A stretch of DNA of 64,000 nt from Autumnicola musiva. GTDB taxonomy: Bacteria; Bacteroidota; Bacteroidia; Flavobacteriales; Flavobacteriaceae. This document shows, piece by piece, positions 9,801-17,776 of this stretch. The translations under genes were made by a program, and so were the position numbers. The notes beneath the pieces were generated by a model. That model worked only from the letters and a program-made list of their open reading frames with translations. It was not told the origin of the DNA and did not search any database. Each line of letters begins with the position of its first letter. Position 1 is the first letter of the stretch. The stretch spans positions 248,001 through 312,000 of the forward strand of contig NZ_JAVRHK010000002.1 of NCBI RefSeq assembly GCF_031846585.1, given 5' to 3'.

Positions 9801-9996
9801 AGGCTTCAATGGCATAGTTTCCATCAAAATCTGTCTGTACACCTGTTGATGTTCCCTGAATTATAACATTTACCCCCGGTAGCGGTAAACCGTCTTCATC
9901 AGTTACCGTCCCCGTGACGGTCTGTTGTTGTGCAAATGTTAGCTGCACAACAAACGCCAGTAATAGCGTTAAAATACTACTTAACTTTGTTTTCAT
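6853..9996 (-). CDS. SusC/RagA-family TonB-linked outer-membrane transporter
   Basis: 1047 residues. A signal peptide (1-23) precedes a carboxypeptidase-regulatory-like domain (about 26-105; VTGTVTDEDGLPLPGVNV). The plug domain follows, beginning LDEVVVTALG and containing the SusC-type LRGFRSI and LKGATAAALYGS motifs. A 22-strand barrel fills the rest and ends in an aromatic-rich terminus with a final Phe, as expected for BAM insertion. It imports ligand captured by the partner SusD using TonB energy. It is the first gene of the operon and is divergent from rpsL. No sigma/anti-sigma pair sits beside it. Confidence 0.96.
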   Translation of the reverse strand: MKTKLSSILTLLLAFVVQLTFAQQQTVTGTVTDEDGLPLPGVNVIIQGTSTGVQTDFDGNYAIEASMGDVLVFSFIGMETAEYTVGNNNQINATLSTDAAQLDEVVVTALGIEREQKEIAYQTEQVDNEMLNISQPTTATEGLVGKVAGMAVNIQNNGVNPDTQINLRGFRSISQGSTPLYVIDGAIATSGAFNDLNPNDIQDMNILKGATAAALYGSQAANGAIIINTKRGVFNDRFTVGVTTTSTFQEVAYMPDFQNEYGTGWQGAYEPIENTNWGPRFDGTVRQVGPTFEDGSFQELPYSAVEDNLKDFYDTGITLQNTVYASGGGENSSFYASIGDQTTKGIVPGDEYERQTFRVNASQKVGNLELNLNSTYFRDNTSVVGDDIGSQERPLYWFVLNTPNNIPLSNYRDWQNDLYASPDGYYNGYYQNPYWAVDTNRDNDETQRFVSNLQASWDINEWLNLTGRLGVNSTTGLGQEWRAEQNYTTAYTRPDPVSSFVEESQYRSLQYTSDLLLTGEFDLSEDFSLRAILGASNFTSKYSFQSVRANNLSIPGFYDISNGTGALVGNVNEENERYYGVYGDFTLGFREFVFLDISGRNDWTSTLPFEDNANSYFYPAAGLSFIATEAIPAIKGNALNYLKLTANGSIVYNDLDPYQTNEIFIQPGPGQTAYDDLSFPYGNINGFTVGNTAVDPNIKQEKVSSIELGANFGFLNNRITLNASYFNTKIEDLITRTSTAPSAGSYTLATNLGELKNEGYEFSLGARLVQSNDFSWNIDANFTHFETTVVDVDPNNPDATEISIASYSGGYGIHAIEGMAFPQVKAIAYERDPQGRIVIDPNTGYPVSSGEERAFGKTTPDYTVGLVNTFRYKGFSLAATLDYRTGHVFYSQLADLMEFTGRSQESVSANRRDFVVPNTVYQNGTDADGDPVYVENNNIPVNGGLQTYWTDQYNVIKENYVRDATALKLREVALNYRVPNSLFQNTAISKISIGLVGRNLVTWLPEENRFSDPEFNNSFANTNTQGISGYLQSPPTRSYGFNVNIEF

Positions 9997-10426
9997 TTTA
10001 AAATTTATTTGAATTAGCCAACGCCAAAAGTGGTAATAAATGGTTAATTAAGCAAGTAATTATTTTTAAATGTTTTAGCAGTATCAATAATTTGTTAATT
10101 TTTAATGCTATATAGTTAATTTACAGTTTCTAAGCACAGAATTGTAATTTGTTAAATTATTAGGCGAGGGTTTAAAAACAGAAATATTTTTAGTGGAAAA
10201 TCGGTGAAATGCAAGATTTGTTAGAAAAAATTTAGGCTTTAGCTCGCTTCTTTTAATTTTCTTTAAGTGATTTTAGATGAATGTAGGGGCAGATAAATGA
10301 TTAAGTGGAGAATTAGCTTCTTGAAAATTAATAATTTATCATTTGAATTATTCGGTTTTATTTCTACCTTTGCAAACCTTTAAAAAAGGGAGGTAAAATT
10401 TAATTAATAATTAGGTAAGAGAAATT
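9997..10426. other. 430-base AT-rich divergent intergenic region
   Basis: This region separates the SusC operon from the ribosomal superoperon. The rpsL promoter lies near its right end. No full TTTG-N19-TAnnTTTG promoter for susC is obvious on the minus strand, so susC may use an alternative sigma factor or an activator. An inverted repeat AATAATT/AATTATT (10330-10336 and 10346-10352) straddles the minus-33 box of rpsL. I see no open frame or RNA gene. Confidence 0.6.
10342..10372 (+). promoter_or_regulatory. Promoter of the ribosomal superoperon
   Basis: TTTG (10342-10345), a 19-base spacer and TACCTTTG (10365-10372) match the Bacteroidota housekeeping promoter exactly. The leader is about 48 bases before the rpsL ATG and contains a small hairpin (CCTTT/AAAGG). 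Confidence 0.85.
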
Positions 10427-10801
10427 ATGCCAACAATTTCACAATTAGTACGAAAAGGAAGAGCTAAAATAACCAAGAAGAGTAAATCGGCTGCTTTGGA
10501 TTCGTGTCCTCAAAGGAGAGGTGTTTGCACGAGAGTGTATACCACTACTCCTAAAAAACCTAACTCGGCAATGAGAAAAGTTGCCAGGGTGAGGTTAACA
10601 AACGGAAAAGAGGTGAATGCCTACATTCCGGGAGAGGGTCACAATTTGCAAGAGCACTCGATAGTATTGGTTAGAGGTGGAAGGGTGAAAGATTTGCCTG
10701 GAGTTAGGTACCACATCGTGCGTGGAGCTTTAGATACCGCTGGTGTTGAAGGTAGAACGCAACGTAGGTCTAAGTACGGAGCAAAACGCCCTAAGAAGTA
10801 A
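10427..10801 (+). CDS. rpsL: 30S ribosomal protein S12
   Basis: 124 residues, normal length. S12 sits at the decoding centre of the 30S subunit. The loop TTPKKPNSAMRK (39-50) with Lys43 and the RVKDLPG segment are the wild-type forms, so no streptomycin-resistance change is seen at these positions; the Asp of RVKD is the residue methylthiolated by RimO in other bacteria. It is the first gene of the superoperon behind a strong promoter. Confidence 0.98.
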   Translation: MPTISQLVRKGRAKITKKSKSAALDSCPQRRGVCTRVYTTTPKKPNSAMRKVARVRLTNGKEVNAYIPGEGHNLQEHSIVLVRGGRVKDLPGVRYHIVRGALDTAGVEGRTQRRSKYGAKRPKK

Positions 10802-10815
10802 AAATCAGTTAAAAG

Positions 10816-10831
10816 CTGCTTGTTCAGGCAG
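10816..10831 (+). promoter_or_regulatory. Hairpin in the rpsL-rpsG spacer
   Basis: CTGC (10816-10819) pairs with GCAG (10828-10831) around an eight-base loop in the 96-base spacer. In E. coli the same spacer is the S7 autoregulatory site, but the resemblance here is positional only. Confidence 0.3.
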
Positions 10832-10897
10832 GGGTTGAAAGTTAATAGTGGAAACATTATTAATATTAGACATTAACAATTAACTCAAAAAGAAGAA

Positions 10898-11374
10898 ATG
10901 AGAAAAAGACAGGCCAAGAAAAGACCACTTTTACCAGATCCTAAATTTAATGATCAGTTAGTTACGCGTTTCGTTAACATGATGATGTGGGATGGTAAGA
11001 AATCGGTTGCCTTTAAGATTTTCTACGACGCTATTGAAGTTGTAGAGCAAAAGAAACAAGACGAGGAGAAAACCGGATTGGAAATCTGGAAAGATGCACT
11101 TTCTAATGTTATGCCTCATGTAGAGGTTAGAAGTAGGCGTGTTGGTGGTGCTACCTTCCAGATCCCGATGCAAATCAGGCCGGATCGTAAAGTGTCAACG
11201 GCTATGAAGTGGTTGATTAGCTTTGCCCGTAAAAGAAATGAAAAATCTATGGCGCAGAAACTAGCTGCAGAAGTTCTTGCTGCTGCCAAAGAAGAGGGTG
11301 CTGCAGTTAAGAGAAGAGTAGATACTCATAAGATGGCGGAAGCTAACAAAGCATTCTCTCACTTTAGATTCTAA
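10898..11374 (+). CDS. rpsG: 30S ribosomal protein S7
   Basis: 158 residues, normal length. S7 is a primary binder of the 16S rRNA 3' domain and forms part of the E-site. The basic N-terminus (MRKRQAKKRP) and the conserved GGATFQIPMQIRPDRK block identify it. The ATG follows an A-rich leader rather than a Shine-Dalgarno sequence. fusA starts nine bases after the stop, so the two are likely cotranslated. Confidence 0.98.
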   Translation: MRKRQAKKRPLLPDPKFNDQLVTRFVNMMMWDGKKSVAFKIFYDAIEVVEQKKQDEEKTGLEIWKDALSNVMPHVEVRSRRVGGATFQIPMQIRPDRKVSTAMKWLISFARKRNEKSMAQKLAAEVLAAAKEEGAAVKRRVDTHKMAEANKAFSHFRF

Positions 11375-11383
11375 AAATACAAC

Positions 11384-13495
11384 ATGGCACAAAGAGATTT
11401 AAAATTTACTAGAAATATCGGGATTGCAGCTCATATTGATGCGGGTAAAACTACCACTACAGAGCGAATTCTTTATTATACAGGTATAAGTCATAAAATA
11501 GGTGAGGTGCACGATGGTGCGGCTACCATGGACTGGATGGAGCAGGAGCAGGAGCGAGGTATTACTATTACTTCTGCGGCTACTCATTGTACCTGGCCTT
11601 ACAGAGATCAAGATTATACAGTTAATATTATTGATACTCCCGGGCACGTTGACTTTACCGTTGAGGTAGAGCGTTCTTTACGTGTGTTAGACGGGGTGGT
11701 GGCTTTGTTTTCAGCGGTAGATGGGGTTGAGCCTCAGTCAGAAACTGTATGGAGGCAGGCAGATAAATATCGTGTTCCACGTCTTGGCTTTGTTAATAAA
11801 ATGGACCGTCAGGGAGCTGACTTCTTTAATGTTTGCCGTCAGGTAAAAGAAATGCTTGGTGGTAATCCGGTTCCTCTTCAGGTTCCAATTGGAGATGAAG
11901 TTGACTTTAAAGGGGTGGTTGATCTTATTTCAAAGAAAGCTATTATCTGGAATGATGAGGATCATGGGATGACTTATGATACTATTGATATTCCGGAAGA
12001 GCTTCAGGAAGATGTAAATAAATATCGTACAGAGCTTGTAGAGGCTGTTGCTGAATATGATGAAGCGTTGATGGAAAAATTCTTCGAGGATGAAAATTCT
12101 ATCACCGAAGATGAAATTATAGCTGCGCTTCGTGCTGCAACTATAGATATGTCCATTATCCCAATGATGTGTGGTTCAGCATTTAAAAATAAGGGTGTGC
12201 AGGCAATGCTTGATGCAGTTATGCGTTATTTGCCTTCCCCGGTAGATGTTGAGGCTATTACAGGTACAAATCCTGATAGTGGTGAGGAAGAAAGCCGTAA
12301 GCCTAATGTGGATTCACCTTTTTCTGCGCTTGCGTTTAAAATTGCAACCGATCCTTTTGTGGGTCGTTTAGCATTCTTCCGTGCTTACTCAGGTACTCTT
12401 GAAGCTGGGTCTTATGTGTTAAATGTCCGTTCAGGTAAAAAAGAGCGTATTTCCAGAATCTATCAGATGCACTCTAATAAGCAAGAGCCTATTGATAAGA
12501 TTGAGGCTGGTGATATTGGAGCTGCTGTAGGCTTTAAGGATATTAAAACAGGTGATACGCTTACAGATATGAATAATCCTATTATTCTGGAATCCATGAC
12601 TTTCCCTGCACCTGTAATAGGTATTGCAGTTGAGCCTAAAACTAAGGCTGATGTTGAGAAAATGGGAATGGCACTTGGAAAACTTGCTGAAGAGGATCCT
12701 ACTTTTACTGTTAAAACTGATGAGAATTCTGGTCAGACAATAATTTCCGGTATGGGTGAACTTCACCTGGAGATAATTATCGACCGTATGAAACGGGAAT
12801 TTAAAGTAGAGGTTAATGTCGGTGAGCCTCAGGTAGAGTACAAAGAGGCTGTTCGCAGAGATGCAGATCAAAGAGAGGTTTATAAAAAACAATCTGGTGG
12901 ACGTGGTAAGTTTGCTGATATTGTTTTCACTATGGGGCCAGTAGATGAAGATTTTGAAGGTGAAGGTCTTCAGTTTATTGATTCTATTAAAGGTGGACGT
13001 ATACCTAAAGAATTTATTCCTTCTGTAGAGAAAGGTTTCCGGGAAGCAATGAGAAACGGGCCGTTAGCTGGTTTTACTATGGATACGCTTAAGGTCGAGC
13101 TTAAGGATGGATCTTTCCACCCAGTGGATTCCGATCAACTTTCATTCGAATTGGCCGCAAAAATGGGTTATAAGGCCGCTGCTAAACAGGCAGGTGCTGT
13201 TATTCTTGAGCCAATAATGAAAGTGGAGGTTGTAACTCCGGAAGAAAATATGGGTGATATAGTTGGGGATCTTAACAGAAGAAGAGGTCAGGTTAATAAT
13301 ATGTCAGACAGATCTGGAGCAAAGGTGATTAAAGCCGAAGTTCCACTTTCAGAAATGTTTGGATATGTTACTACTTTAAGAACACTTTCTTCAGGTAGGG
13401 CAACATCAACTATGGAATTTTCTCACTATGCTGAAACTCCTTCAAATATTTCTGAAGAAGTAATGAAAGCAGCAAAAGGAGCAGCTAACGAATAA
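11384..13495 (+). CDS. fusA: Translation elongation factor G
   Basis: 703 residues, full length. This GTPase drives ribosomal translocation and, with RRF, ribosome recycling. G1 is AHIDAGKTTTTERIL (17-31), G3 is DTPGHVDF, and G4 is NKMD; domains II to V follow, with the domain IV block GRGKFADIVF. The G1 and switch regions are intact, so it looks like the main EF-G rather than an inactive paralogue. Unlike in E. coli, no tuf gene follows. Confidence 0.98.
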   Translation: MAQRDLKFTRNIGIAAHIDAGKTTTTERILYYTGISHKIGEVHDGAATMDWMEQEQERGITITSAATHCTWPYRDQDYTVNIIDTPGHVDFTVEVERSLRVLDGVVALFSAVDGVEPQSETVWRQADKYRVPRLGFVNKMDRQGADFFNVCRQVKEMLGGNPVPLQVPIGDEVDFKGVVDLISKKAIIWNDEDHGMTYDTIDIPEELQEDVNKYRTELVEAVAEYDEALMEKFFEDENSITEDEIIAALRAATIDMSIIPMMCGSAFKNKGVQAMLDAVMRYLPSPVDVEAITGTNPDSGEEESRKPNVDSPFSALAFKIATDPFVGRLAFFRAYSGTLEAGSYVLNVRSGKKERISRIYQMHSNKQEPIDKIEAGDIGAAVGFKDIKTGDTLTDMNNPIILESMTFPAPVIGIAVEPKTKADVEKMGMALGKLAEEDPTFTVKTDENSGQTIISGMGELHLEIIIDRMKREFKVEVNVGEPQVEYKEAVRRDADQREVYKKQSGGRGKFADIVFTMGPVDEDFEGEGLQFIDSIKGGRIPKEFIPSVEKGFREAMRNGPLAGFTMDTLKVELKDGSFHPVDSDQLSFELAAKMGYKAAAKQAGAVILEPIMKVEVVTPEENMGDIVGDLNRRRGQVNNMSDRSGAKVIKAEVPLSEMFGYVTTLRTLSSGRATSTMEFSHYAETPSNISEEVMKAAKGAANE

Positions 13496-13505
13496 TTTTA
13501 GGAAA

Positions 13506-13811
13506 ATGAGTCAGAAAATCAGAATAAAATTAAAATCTTACGATCATAACCTGGTGGATAAATCAGCAGAAAAGATCGTAAAAACCGTAAAAACTACGGG
13601 TGCTGTTGTTACCGGCCCAATTCCGTTGCCAACGCATAAGAAAATATTTACAGTTTTACGTTCTCCTCACGTAAACAAGAAATCCAGGGAGCAGTTTCAG
13701 TTAAGCTCTTATAAAAGACTTCTTGATATCTATAGTTCATCATCAAAAACTATTGATGCTTTGATGAAGCTGGAGTTGCCAAGTGGTGTTGAGGTAGAGA
13801 TTAAAGTGTGA
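13506..13811 (+). CDS. rpsJ: 30S ribosomal protein S10
   Basis: 101 residues. S10 belongs to the 30S head and, with NusB, to antitermination complexes. The conserved segment GPIPLPTHKK and the LRSPHVNKKSREQF block identify it. It starts 10 bases after fusA, so in this genome S10 belongs to the str segment. A structured spacer with a terminator separates it from rplC. Confidence 0.98.
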   Translation: MSQKIRIKLKSYDHNLVDKSAEKIVKTVKTTGAVVTGPIPLPTHKKIFTVLRSPHVNKKSREQFQLSSYKRLLDIYSSSSKTIDALMKLELPSGVEVEIKV

Positions 13812-13820
13812 TAAAAAATT

Positions 13821-13853
13821 CCGTACACTGTGATGTGCGGTTAACATGTCCGG
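13821..13853 (+). promoter_or_regulatory. Structured RNA element upstream of rplC
   Basis: CCGTACA (13821-13827) can pair perfectly, allowing one G-T pair, with TGTGCGG (13834-13840) or, with one mismatch, with TGTCCGG (13847-13853). These two mutually exclusive stems precede an intrinsic terminator, the layout of an attenuator. The segment TGTGCGGTTAACAT recurs with two changes in the rpmJ leader. Confidence 0.55.
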
Positions 13854-13886
13854 CGCGTTTCGCAATGGAAAAACGGAGAAAAATAT

Positions 13887-13924
13887 AATCAGGGCGATGG
13901 TATTTTTCTGCCCTGATTTTTTTT
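13887..13924 (+). terminator. Intrinsic terminator or attenuator between rpsJ and rplC
   Basis: AATCAGGGC (13887-13895) pairs perfectly with GCCCTGATT (13910-13918) around a 14-base loop, and eight T follow. No TAnnTTTG promoter is visible between it and rplC, so the downstream genes probably depend on read-through, consistent with attenuation. Confidence 0.8.
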
Positions 13925-13955
13925 GAATTAAAACAATTAATAATAAATAGTAATT

Positions 13956-14567
13956 ATGTCTGGGTTAATAGGAAAGAAAATTGGCATGACCAGCATTTTT
14001 GACGAGAACGGGAAAAATATTCCCTGTACCGTTATAGAAGCAGGTCCATGCGTAATTACCCAAGTCAGAACCAGTGAGGTTGACGGGTATGAAGCACTTC
14101 AACTTGGTTTCGATGACGCAAGGACTGCAAACAAAGCTGCTACAGGGCATGCTAAAAAAGCAGGAGTCGCTGCAAAGCGCAAAGTCGCCGAATTCCAGGG
14201 ATTTGAAGGGGATTTTAAATTAGGTGACTCTGTGACTGTAGAGCATTTCAGAGAAGGTGAATTTGTGGATATCGCAGGTACATCTAAAGGGAAAGGCTTC
14301 CAGGGAGTTGTAAAAAGACACGGTTTTGGTGGTGTGGGTCAATCTACTCACGGCCAGCATAACCGTTTAAGAGCTCCGGGTTCTATTGGTGCTGCGTCTT
14401 ATCCTGCGAGAGTTTTTAAAGGAATGAAGATGGCCGGTAGAATGGGTGGAGAAAAAGTAAAAGTTGAAAACCTGAGAGTTTTAAAAGTTGTTGCAGATAA
14501 GAATCTTTTAGTGGTAAAAGGAGCTGTTCCGGGACACAAAAACTCATACGTAATCATTAGCAAGTAA
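13956..14567 (+). CDS. rplC: 50S ribosomal protein L3
   Basis: 203 residues, normal length. L3 initiates 50S assembly and its loop reaches toward the peptidyl-transferase centre. The start LIGKKIGMTSIF and the loop GFGGVGQSTHGQ, whose Gln is methylated in E. coli, are clear. Its stop TAA shares one base with the rplD ATG, indicating translational coupling. Confidence 0.98.
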   Translation: MSGLIGKKIGMTSIFDENGKNIPCTVIEAGPCVITQVRTSEVDGYEALQLGFDDARTANKAATGHAKKAGVAAKRKVAEFQGFEGDFKLGDSVTVEHFREGEFVDIAGTSKGKGFQGVVKRHGFGGVGQSTHGQHNRLRAPGSIGAASYPARVFKGMKMAGRMGGEKVKVENLRVLKVVADKNLLVVKGAVPGHKNSYVIISK

Positions 14568-15196
14568 TGGAAGTAGCAGTTTTAGATATTAAAGGAAAAG
14601 AAACAGGAAGAAAGGCTAACCTTTCTGATGCTGTTTTTGCTATAGAACCGAATGACCATGCTGTTTATCTTGATGTTAAGCAGTATTTGGCCAATCAGCG
14701 GCAGGGAACTCATGCTGCCAAAGAGCGTGCTGAAATTTCCGGAAGTACCCGTAAGATCAAAAAGCAAAAAGGTACCGGTACAGCTCGTGCAGGTAGTATC
14801 AAGTCTCCTATTTTTAGAGGGGGAGGCCGTGTTTTTGGGCCGAGACCAAGAAACTACGGGTTCAAATTGAATAAAAACCTTAAACGTTTGGCGAGAAAAT
14901 CTGCTTTATCTATAAAAGCAAATGATAAGGCTATTATCGTTGTGGAAGATTTTCAATTTGATCTGCCAAAGACTAAGAATTTCAAAGATATTTTGAAAGC
15001 CCTAGGTATTCAGAGTAAAAAATCCCTTATAGTGTTGGGAGAGTCAAATAAAAATGTATATTTGTCATCACGAAATTTGGAAACCTCCGAAGTTGTAAAT
15101 AGCTCAGAATTAAGCACTTACAAAATTTTAAACGCTAATAATATTGTGTTTTTAGAGGGGTCTCTGGAAGGAATTGAGTCGAATTTAAGTAAATAA
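14567..15196 (+). CDS. rplD: 50S ribosomal protein L4
   Basis: 209 residues. L4 lines the peptide exit tunnel, and in E. coli it also represses the S10 operon through leader attenuation. The extended tunnel loop is present (KGTGTARAGSIKSPIFRGGG, about 65-84). Its gene lies directly downstream of the rpsJ-rplC attenuator-like element, making L4 the first candidate ligand for it. Confidence 0.98.
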   Translation: MEVAVLDIKGKETGRKANLSDAVFAIEPNDHAVYLDVKQYLANQRQGTHAAKERAEISGSTRKIKKQKGTGTARAGSIKSPIFRGGGRVFGPRPRNYGFKLNKNLKRLARKSALSIKANDKAIIVVEDFQFDLPKTKNFKDILKALGIQSKKSLIVLGESNKNVYLSSRNLETSEVVNSSELSTYKILNANNIVFLEGSLEGIESNLSK

Positions 15197-15201
15197 GCGA
15201 T

Positions 15202-15492
15202 ATGAGTGTCTTAACAAAACCTATTATTACAGAGAAAGCTACGGCTGATAGTGAGTTGAATAACTGCTATTCTTTTGTGGTAAGTAATAAGGCGAATAAG
15301 ATTGAAATTAAAGACGCGGTTGAGTCTGCTTATGGAGTTTCAGTTACTAAAGTTCGCACGATTAATGTCCGCCCTAATAGAAAAACCAGATATACAAAAT
15401 CTGGGATGATCACTGGTAAAACTAGTGCTTATAAAAAAGCAATGGTACAGGTGGCGGAAGGTGAAACTATTGATTTATACAGTAATCTTTAA
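15202..15492 (+). CDS. rplW: 50S ribosomal protein L23
   Basis: 96 residues. L23 sits at the tunnel exit and docks trigger factor and the signal recognition particle. Recognisable blocks are LTKPIITEKAT at the start, VSVTKVRTINVRP in the middle and KKAMVQVAEGETIDLY at the end. It follows rplD after five bases. Confidence 0.97.
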   Translation: MSVLTKPIITEKATADSELNNCYSFVVSNKANKIEIKDAVESAYGVSVTKVRTINVRPNRKTRYTKSGMITGKTSAYKKAMVQVAEGETIDLYSNL

Positions 15493-15501
15493 GATTAAAA
15501 A

Positions 15502-16329
15502 ATGTCAGTTAGAAAATTAAAACCAATCACCCCTGGTCAGCGTTTTAGAGTAGTTAACGGGTTTGACTCCGTTACTACTGACAAGCCGGAGAAAAGTTTG
15601 TTAGCTCCGATAAAAAAATCAGGTGGTAGAAACAGTCAGGGAAAAATGACCATGCGCTATAAAGGTGGTGGTCATAAAAGACGTTATAGAGTTGTGGACT
15701 TTAAGCGTGATAAGCAGGGTATTCCAGCCACTGTTGCAAGTATACAATATGACCCAAACAGAACAGCCTTTATCGCATTGCTGAATTATCAGGATGGTGA
15801 GAAAAGGTATATCATTGCTCAAAACGGCCTTCAGGTTGGTCAAAATATTGTTTCCAGAAACGAAGCTGCGGCCCCTGAAATTGGAAATGCGATGCCTTTG
15901 GCTAATATTCCTCTTGGTACAGTTATTTCCTGTATCGAATTAAGAGCGGGGCAGGGAGCTGTTATGGCTCGTAGTGCCGGTGCTTTTGCTCAATTATTGG
16001 CAAGAGAAGGTAAATATGCTACCATTAAACTTCCTTCCGGAGAGATTAGAAGGATACTTTCTACATGTATGGCTACTATTGGTGCTGTTTCAAACAGTGA
16101 TCATCAGCTGCAAATTTCTGGTAAGGCCGGTAGAAAACGTTGGTTGGGTATAAGGCCAAGAACCAGGCCTGTGGTAATGAACCCGGTAGATCACCCTATG
16201 GGTGGTGGTGAAGGTAGAGCTTCAGGTGGGCACCCACGTTCAAGAAAAGGTTTGCCTGCTAAAGGTTTTAAAACCCGTTCCAGAACAAAAGCGAGTAATA
16301 AATATATTGTAGAACGTAGAAAGAAATAA
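15502..16329 (+). CDS. rplB: 50S ribosomal protein L2
   Basis: 275 residues, typical. L2 is needed for subunit joining and peptidyl-transferase activity. The catalytically important His region is conserved in MNPVDHPMGGGEGR, and the N-terminal GGGHKRRYR block is present. The gene starts nine bases after rplW. Confidence 0.98.
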   Translation: MSVRKLKPITPGQRFRVVNGFDSVTTDKPEKSLLAPIKKSGGRNSQGKMTMRYKGGGHKRRYRVVDFKRDKQGIPATVASIQYDPNRTAFIALLNYQDGEKRYIIAQNGLQVGQNIVSRNEAAAPEIGNAMPLANIPLGTVISCIELRAGQGAVMARSAGAFAQLLAREGKYATIKLPSGEIRRILSTCMATIGAVSNSDHQLQISGKAGRKRWLGIRPRTRPVVMNPVDHPMGGGEGRASGGHPRSRKGLPAKGFKTRSRTKASNKYIVERRKK

Positions 16330-16335
16330 TAAGAT

Positions 16336-16614
16336 ATGGCACGTTCATTAAAAAAAGGACCTTACGTTCACTATAAGTTAGATAGAAAAGTTACTGAAAA
16401 TGTTGAGTCTGGAAAGAAAGCGGTTATCAAAACCTGGTCTCGCGCTTCCATGATTACTCCGGACTTTGTTGGGCAAACTATCGCAGTTCATAATGGGAAG
16501 CAATTTGTTCCTGTTTATGTGACAGAAAATATGGTGGGTCATAAATTAGGAGAATTTTCGCCAACACGTTCCTTTAGAGGGCATGCTGGTGCAAAAAATA
16601 AAGGTAAAAGATAA
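16336..16614 (+). CDS. rpsS: 30S ribosomal protein S19
   Basis: 92 residues. S19 is in the 30S head and contacts the A-site tRNA and S13. The start MARSLKKGPYV and the signature GHKLGEFSPTRSFRGH identify it. It follows rplB after six bases. Confidence 0.97.
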   Translation: MARSLKKGPYVHYKLDRKVTENVESGKKAVIKTWSRASMITPDFVGQTIAVHNGKQFVPVYVTENMVGHKLGEFSPTRSFRGHAGAKNKGKR

Positions 16615-16622
16615 TTGAAGCT

Positions 16623-17030
16623 ATGGGAGTTCGTAAAAGAGAAAGAGCAGAGCAAAGAAAAGAAGCTAAGAAACAGGTAGCTTTTGCAAAGTTGAATAAC
16701 TGCCCTACTTCGCCAAGAAAGATGCGTTTAGTTGCGGATCTTGTTCGTGGAGAGAAAGTGGAAAAAGCGCTTCAGATATTAAAGTTCAGTCAAAAAGAAG
16801 CATCAGGGCGTGTAGAGAAGCTTTTGCTTTCAGCAATTGCTAACTGGCAATCTAAGAATGAGGATGCAAATCTTGAGGAGGCTGAATTATTTGTGAAAGA
16901 GATTCGTGTAGATGGGGGAAGTATGCTGAAAAGACTTCGTCCTGCTCCACAGGGTCGTGCACACCGAATTAGAAAGAGGTCCAATCACGTTACATTGGTG
17001 CTTGGAGCAAACAATAATACACAAAGCTAA
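16623..17030 (+). CDS. rplV: 50S ribosomal protein L22
   Basis: 135 residues. L22 lines the exit tunnel. The conserved core is NCPTSPRKMRLVADLVRG and the tunnel hairpin region is MLKRLRPAPQGRAHRI. A basic N-terminal extension of about 20 residues (RKRERAEQRKEAKK) precedes the core compared with the 110-residue E. coli protein. rpsC begins seven bases downstream. Confidence 0.97.
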   Translation: MGVRKRERAEQRKEAKKQVAFAKLNNCPTSPRKMRLVADLVRGEKVEKALQILKFSQKEASGRVEKLLLSAIANWQSKNEDANLEEAELFVKEIRVDGGSMLKRLRPAPQGRAHRIRKRSNHVTLVLGANNNTQS

Positions 17031-17037
17031 GAAGAGT

Positions 17038-17757
17038 ATGGGACAGAAAACAAATCCAATCGGGAATCGCCTTGGTATTATCAGAGGATGGGAGTCCAAC
17101 TGGTACGGAGGAAATGACTACGGCGATAAACTAGCCGAAGACGATAAGATTAGAAAGTATATCCATGCTCGCCTCTCGAAAGCGAGTGTATCCAGGGTTA
17201 TTATTGAGCGTACCCTTAAGCTTGTAACCGTTACTATCACCACCGCCCGTCCAGGTATTATTATTGGTAAAGGCGGCCAGGAGGTAGACAAGCTAAAAGA
17301 AGAGCTTAAGAAGATTACCGATAAAGAGGTTCAAATTAACATCTTTGAAATTAAAAGGCCAGAGCTTGACGCACATTTAGTGGCATCCAGCGTTGCTAGA
17401 CAAATTGAAAATCGTATTTCTTACCGTCGTGCAATTAAAATGGCTGTTGCGGCTGCAATGAGGATGAATGCTGAAGGAATCAAGATTCAGATTTCCGGGC
17501 GTTTGAACGGTGCTGAAATGGCACGTGATGAATCCTATAAAGATGGTAGAATTCCTTTGTCAACTTTTAGGGCCGATATTGATTATGCTTTAGTTGAAGC
17601 TCATACTACTTATGGTAGACTGGGTGTTAAAGTGTGGATCATGAAAGGTGAAGTGTACGGAAAAAGAGAACTTTCCCCGCTTGTTGGTCTTGCAAAGAAA
17701 CAAGGAGGTAAAGGAGGATCCGGACGAGGTGGTAATAAATCACGTCGTAGAAAGTAA
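17038..17757 (+). CDS. rpsC: 30S ribosomal protein S3
   Basis: 239 residues from the ATG at 17038 (MGQKTNPIGNRLGI); longer frames reaching 16957 only run back into rplV. S3 forms the mRNA entry helicase site with S4 and S5. The KH domain has the motif GIIIGKGGQEVDKL, and the C-terminal domain contains MKGEVYGKREL. The basic, Gly-rich tail ends in SRRRK. Confidence 0.98.
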   Translation: MGQKTNPIGNRLGIIRGWESNWYGGNDYGDKLAEDDKIRKYIHARLSKASVSRVIIERTLKLVTVTITTARPGIIIGKGGQEVDKLKEELKKITDKEVQINIFEIKRPELDAHLVASSVARQIENRISYRRAIKMAVAAAMRMNAEGIKIQISGRLNGAEMARDESYKDGRIPLSTFRADIDYALVEAHTTYGRLGVKVWIMKGEVYGKRELSPLVGLAKKQGGKGGSGRGGNKSRRRK

Positions 17758-17776
17758 TTTTTTAAAGTAAAGAAAA

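Noticed and set aside
12431..12892. 153-residue minus-strand frame inside fusA
   Set aside because: It is antisense to conserved EF-G domains, has no family features and no promoter.
16957..17037. Upstream extension of rpsC
   Set aside because: The extra 27 residues overlap rplV; S3 proteins begin MGQK, which matches the ATG at 17038.
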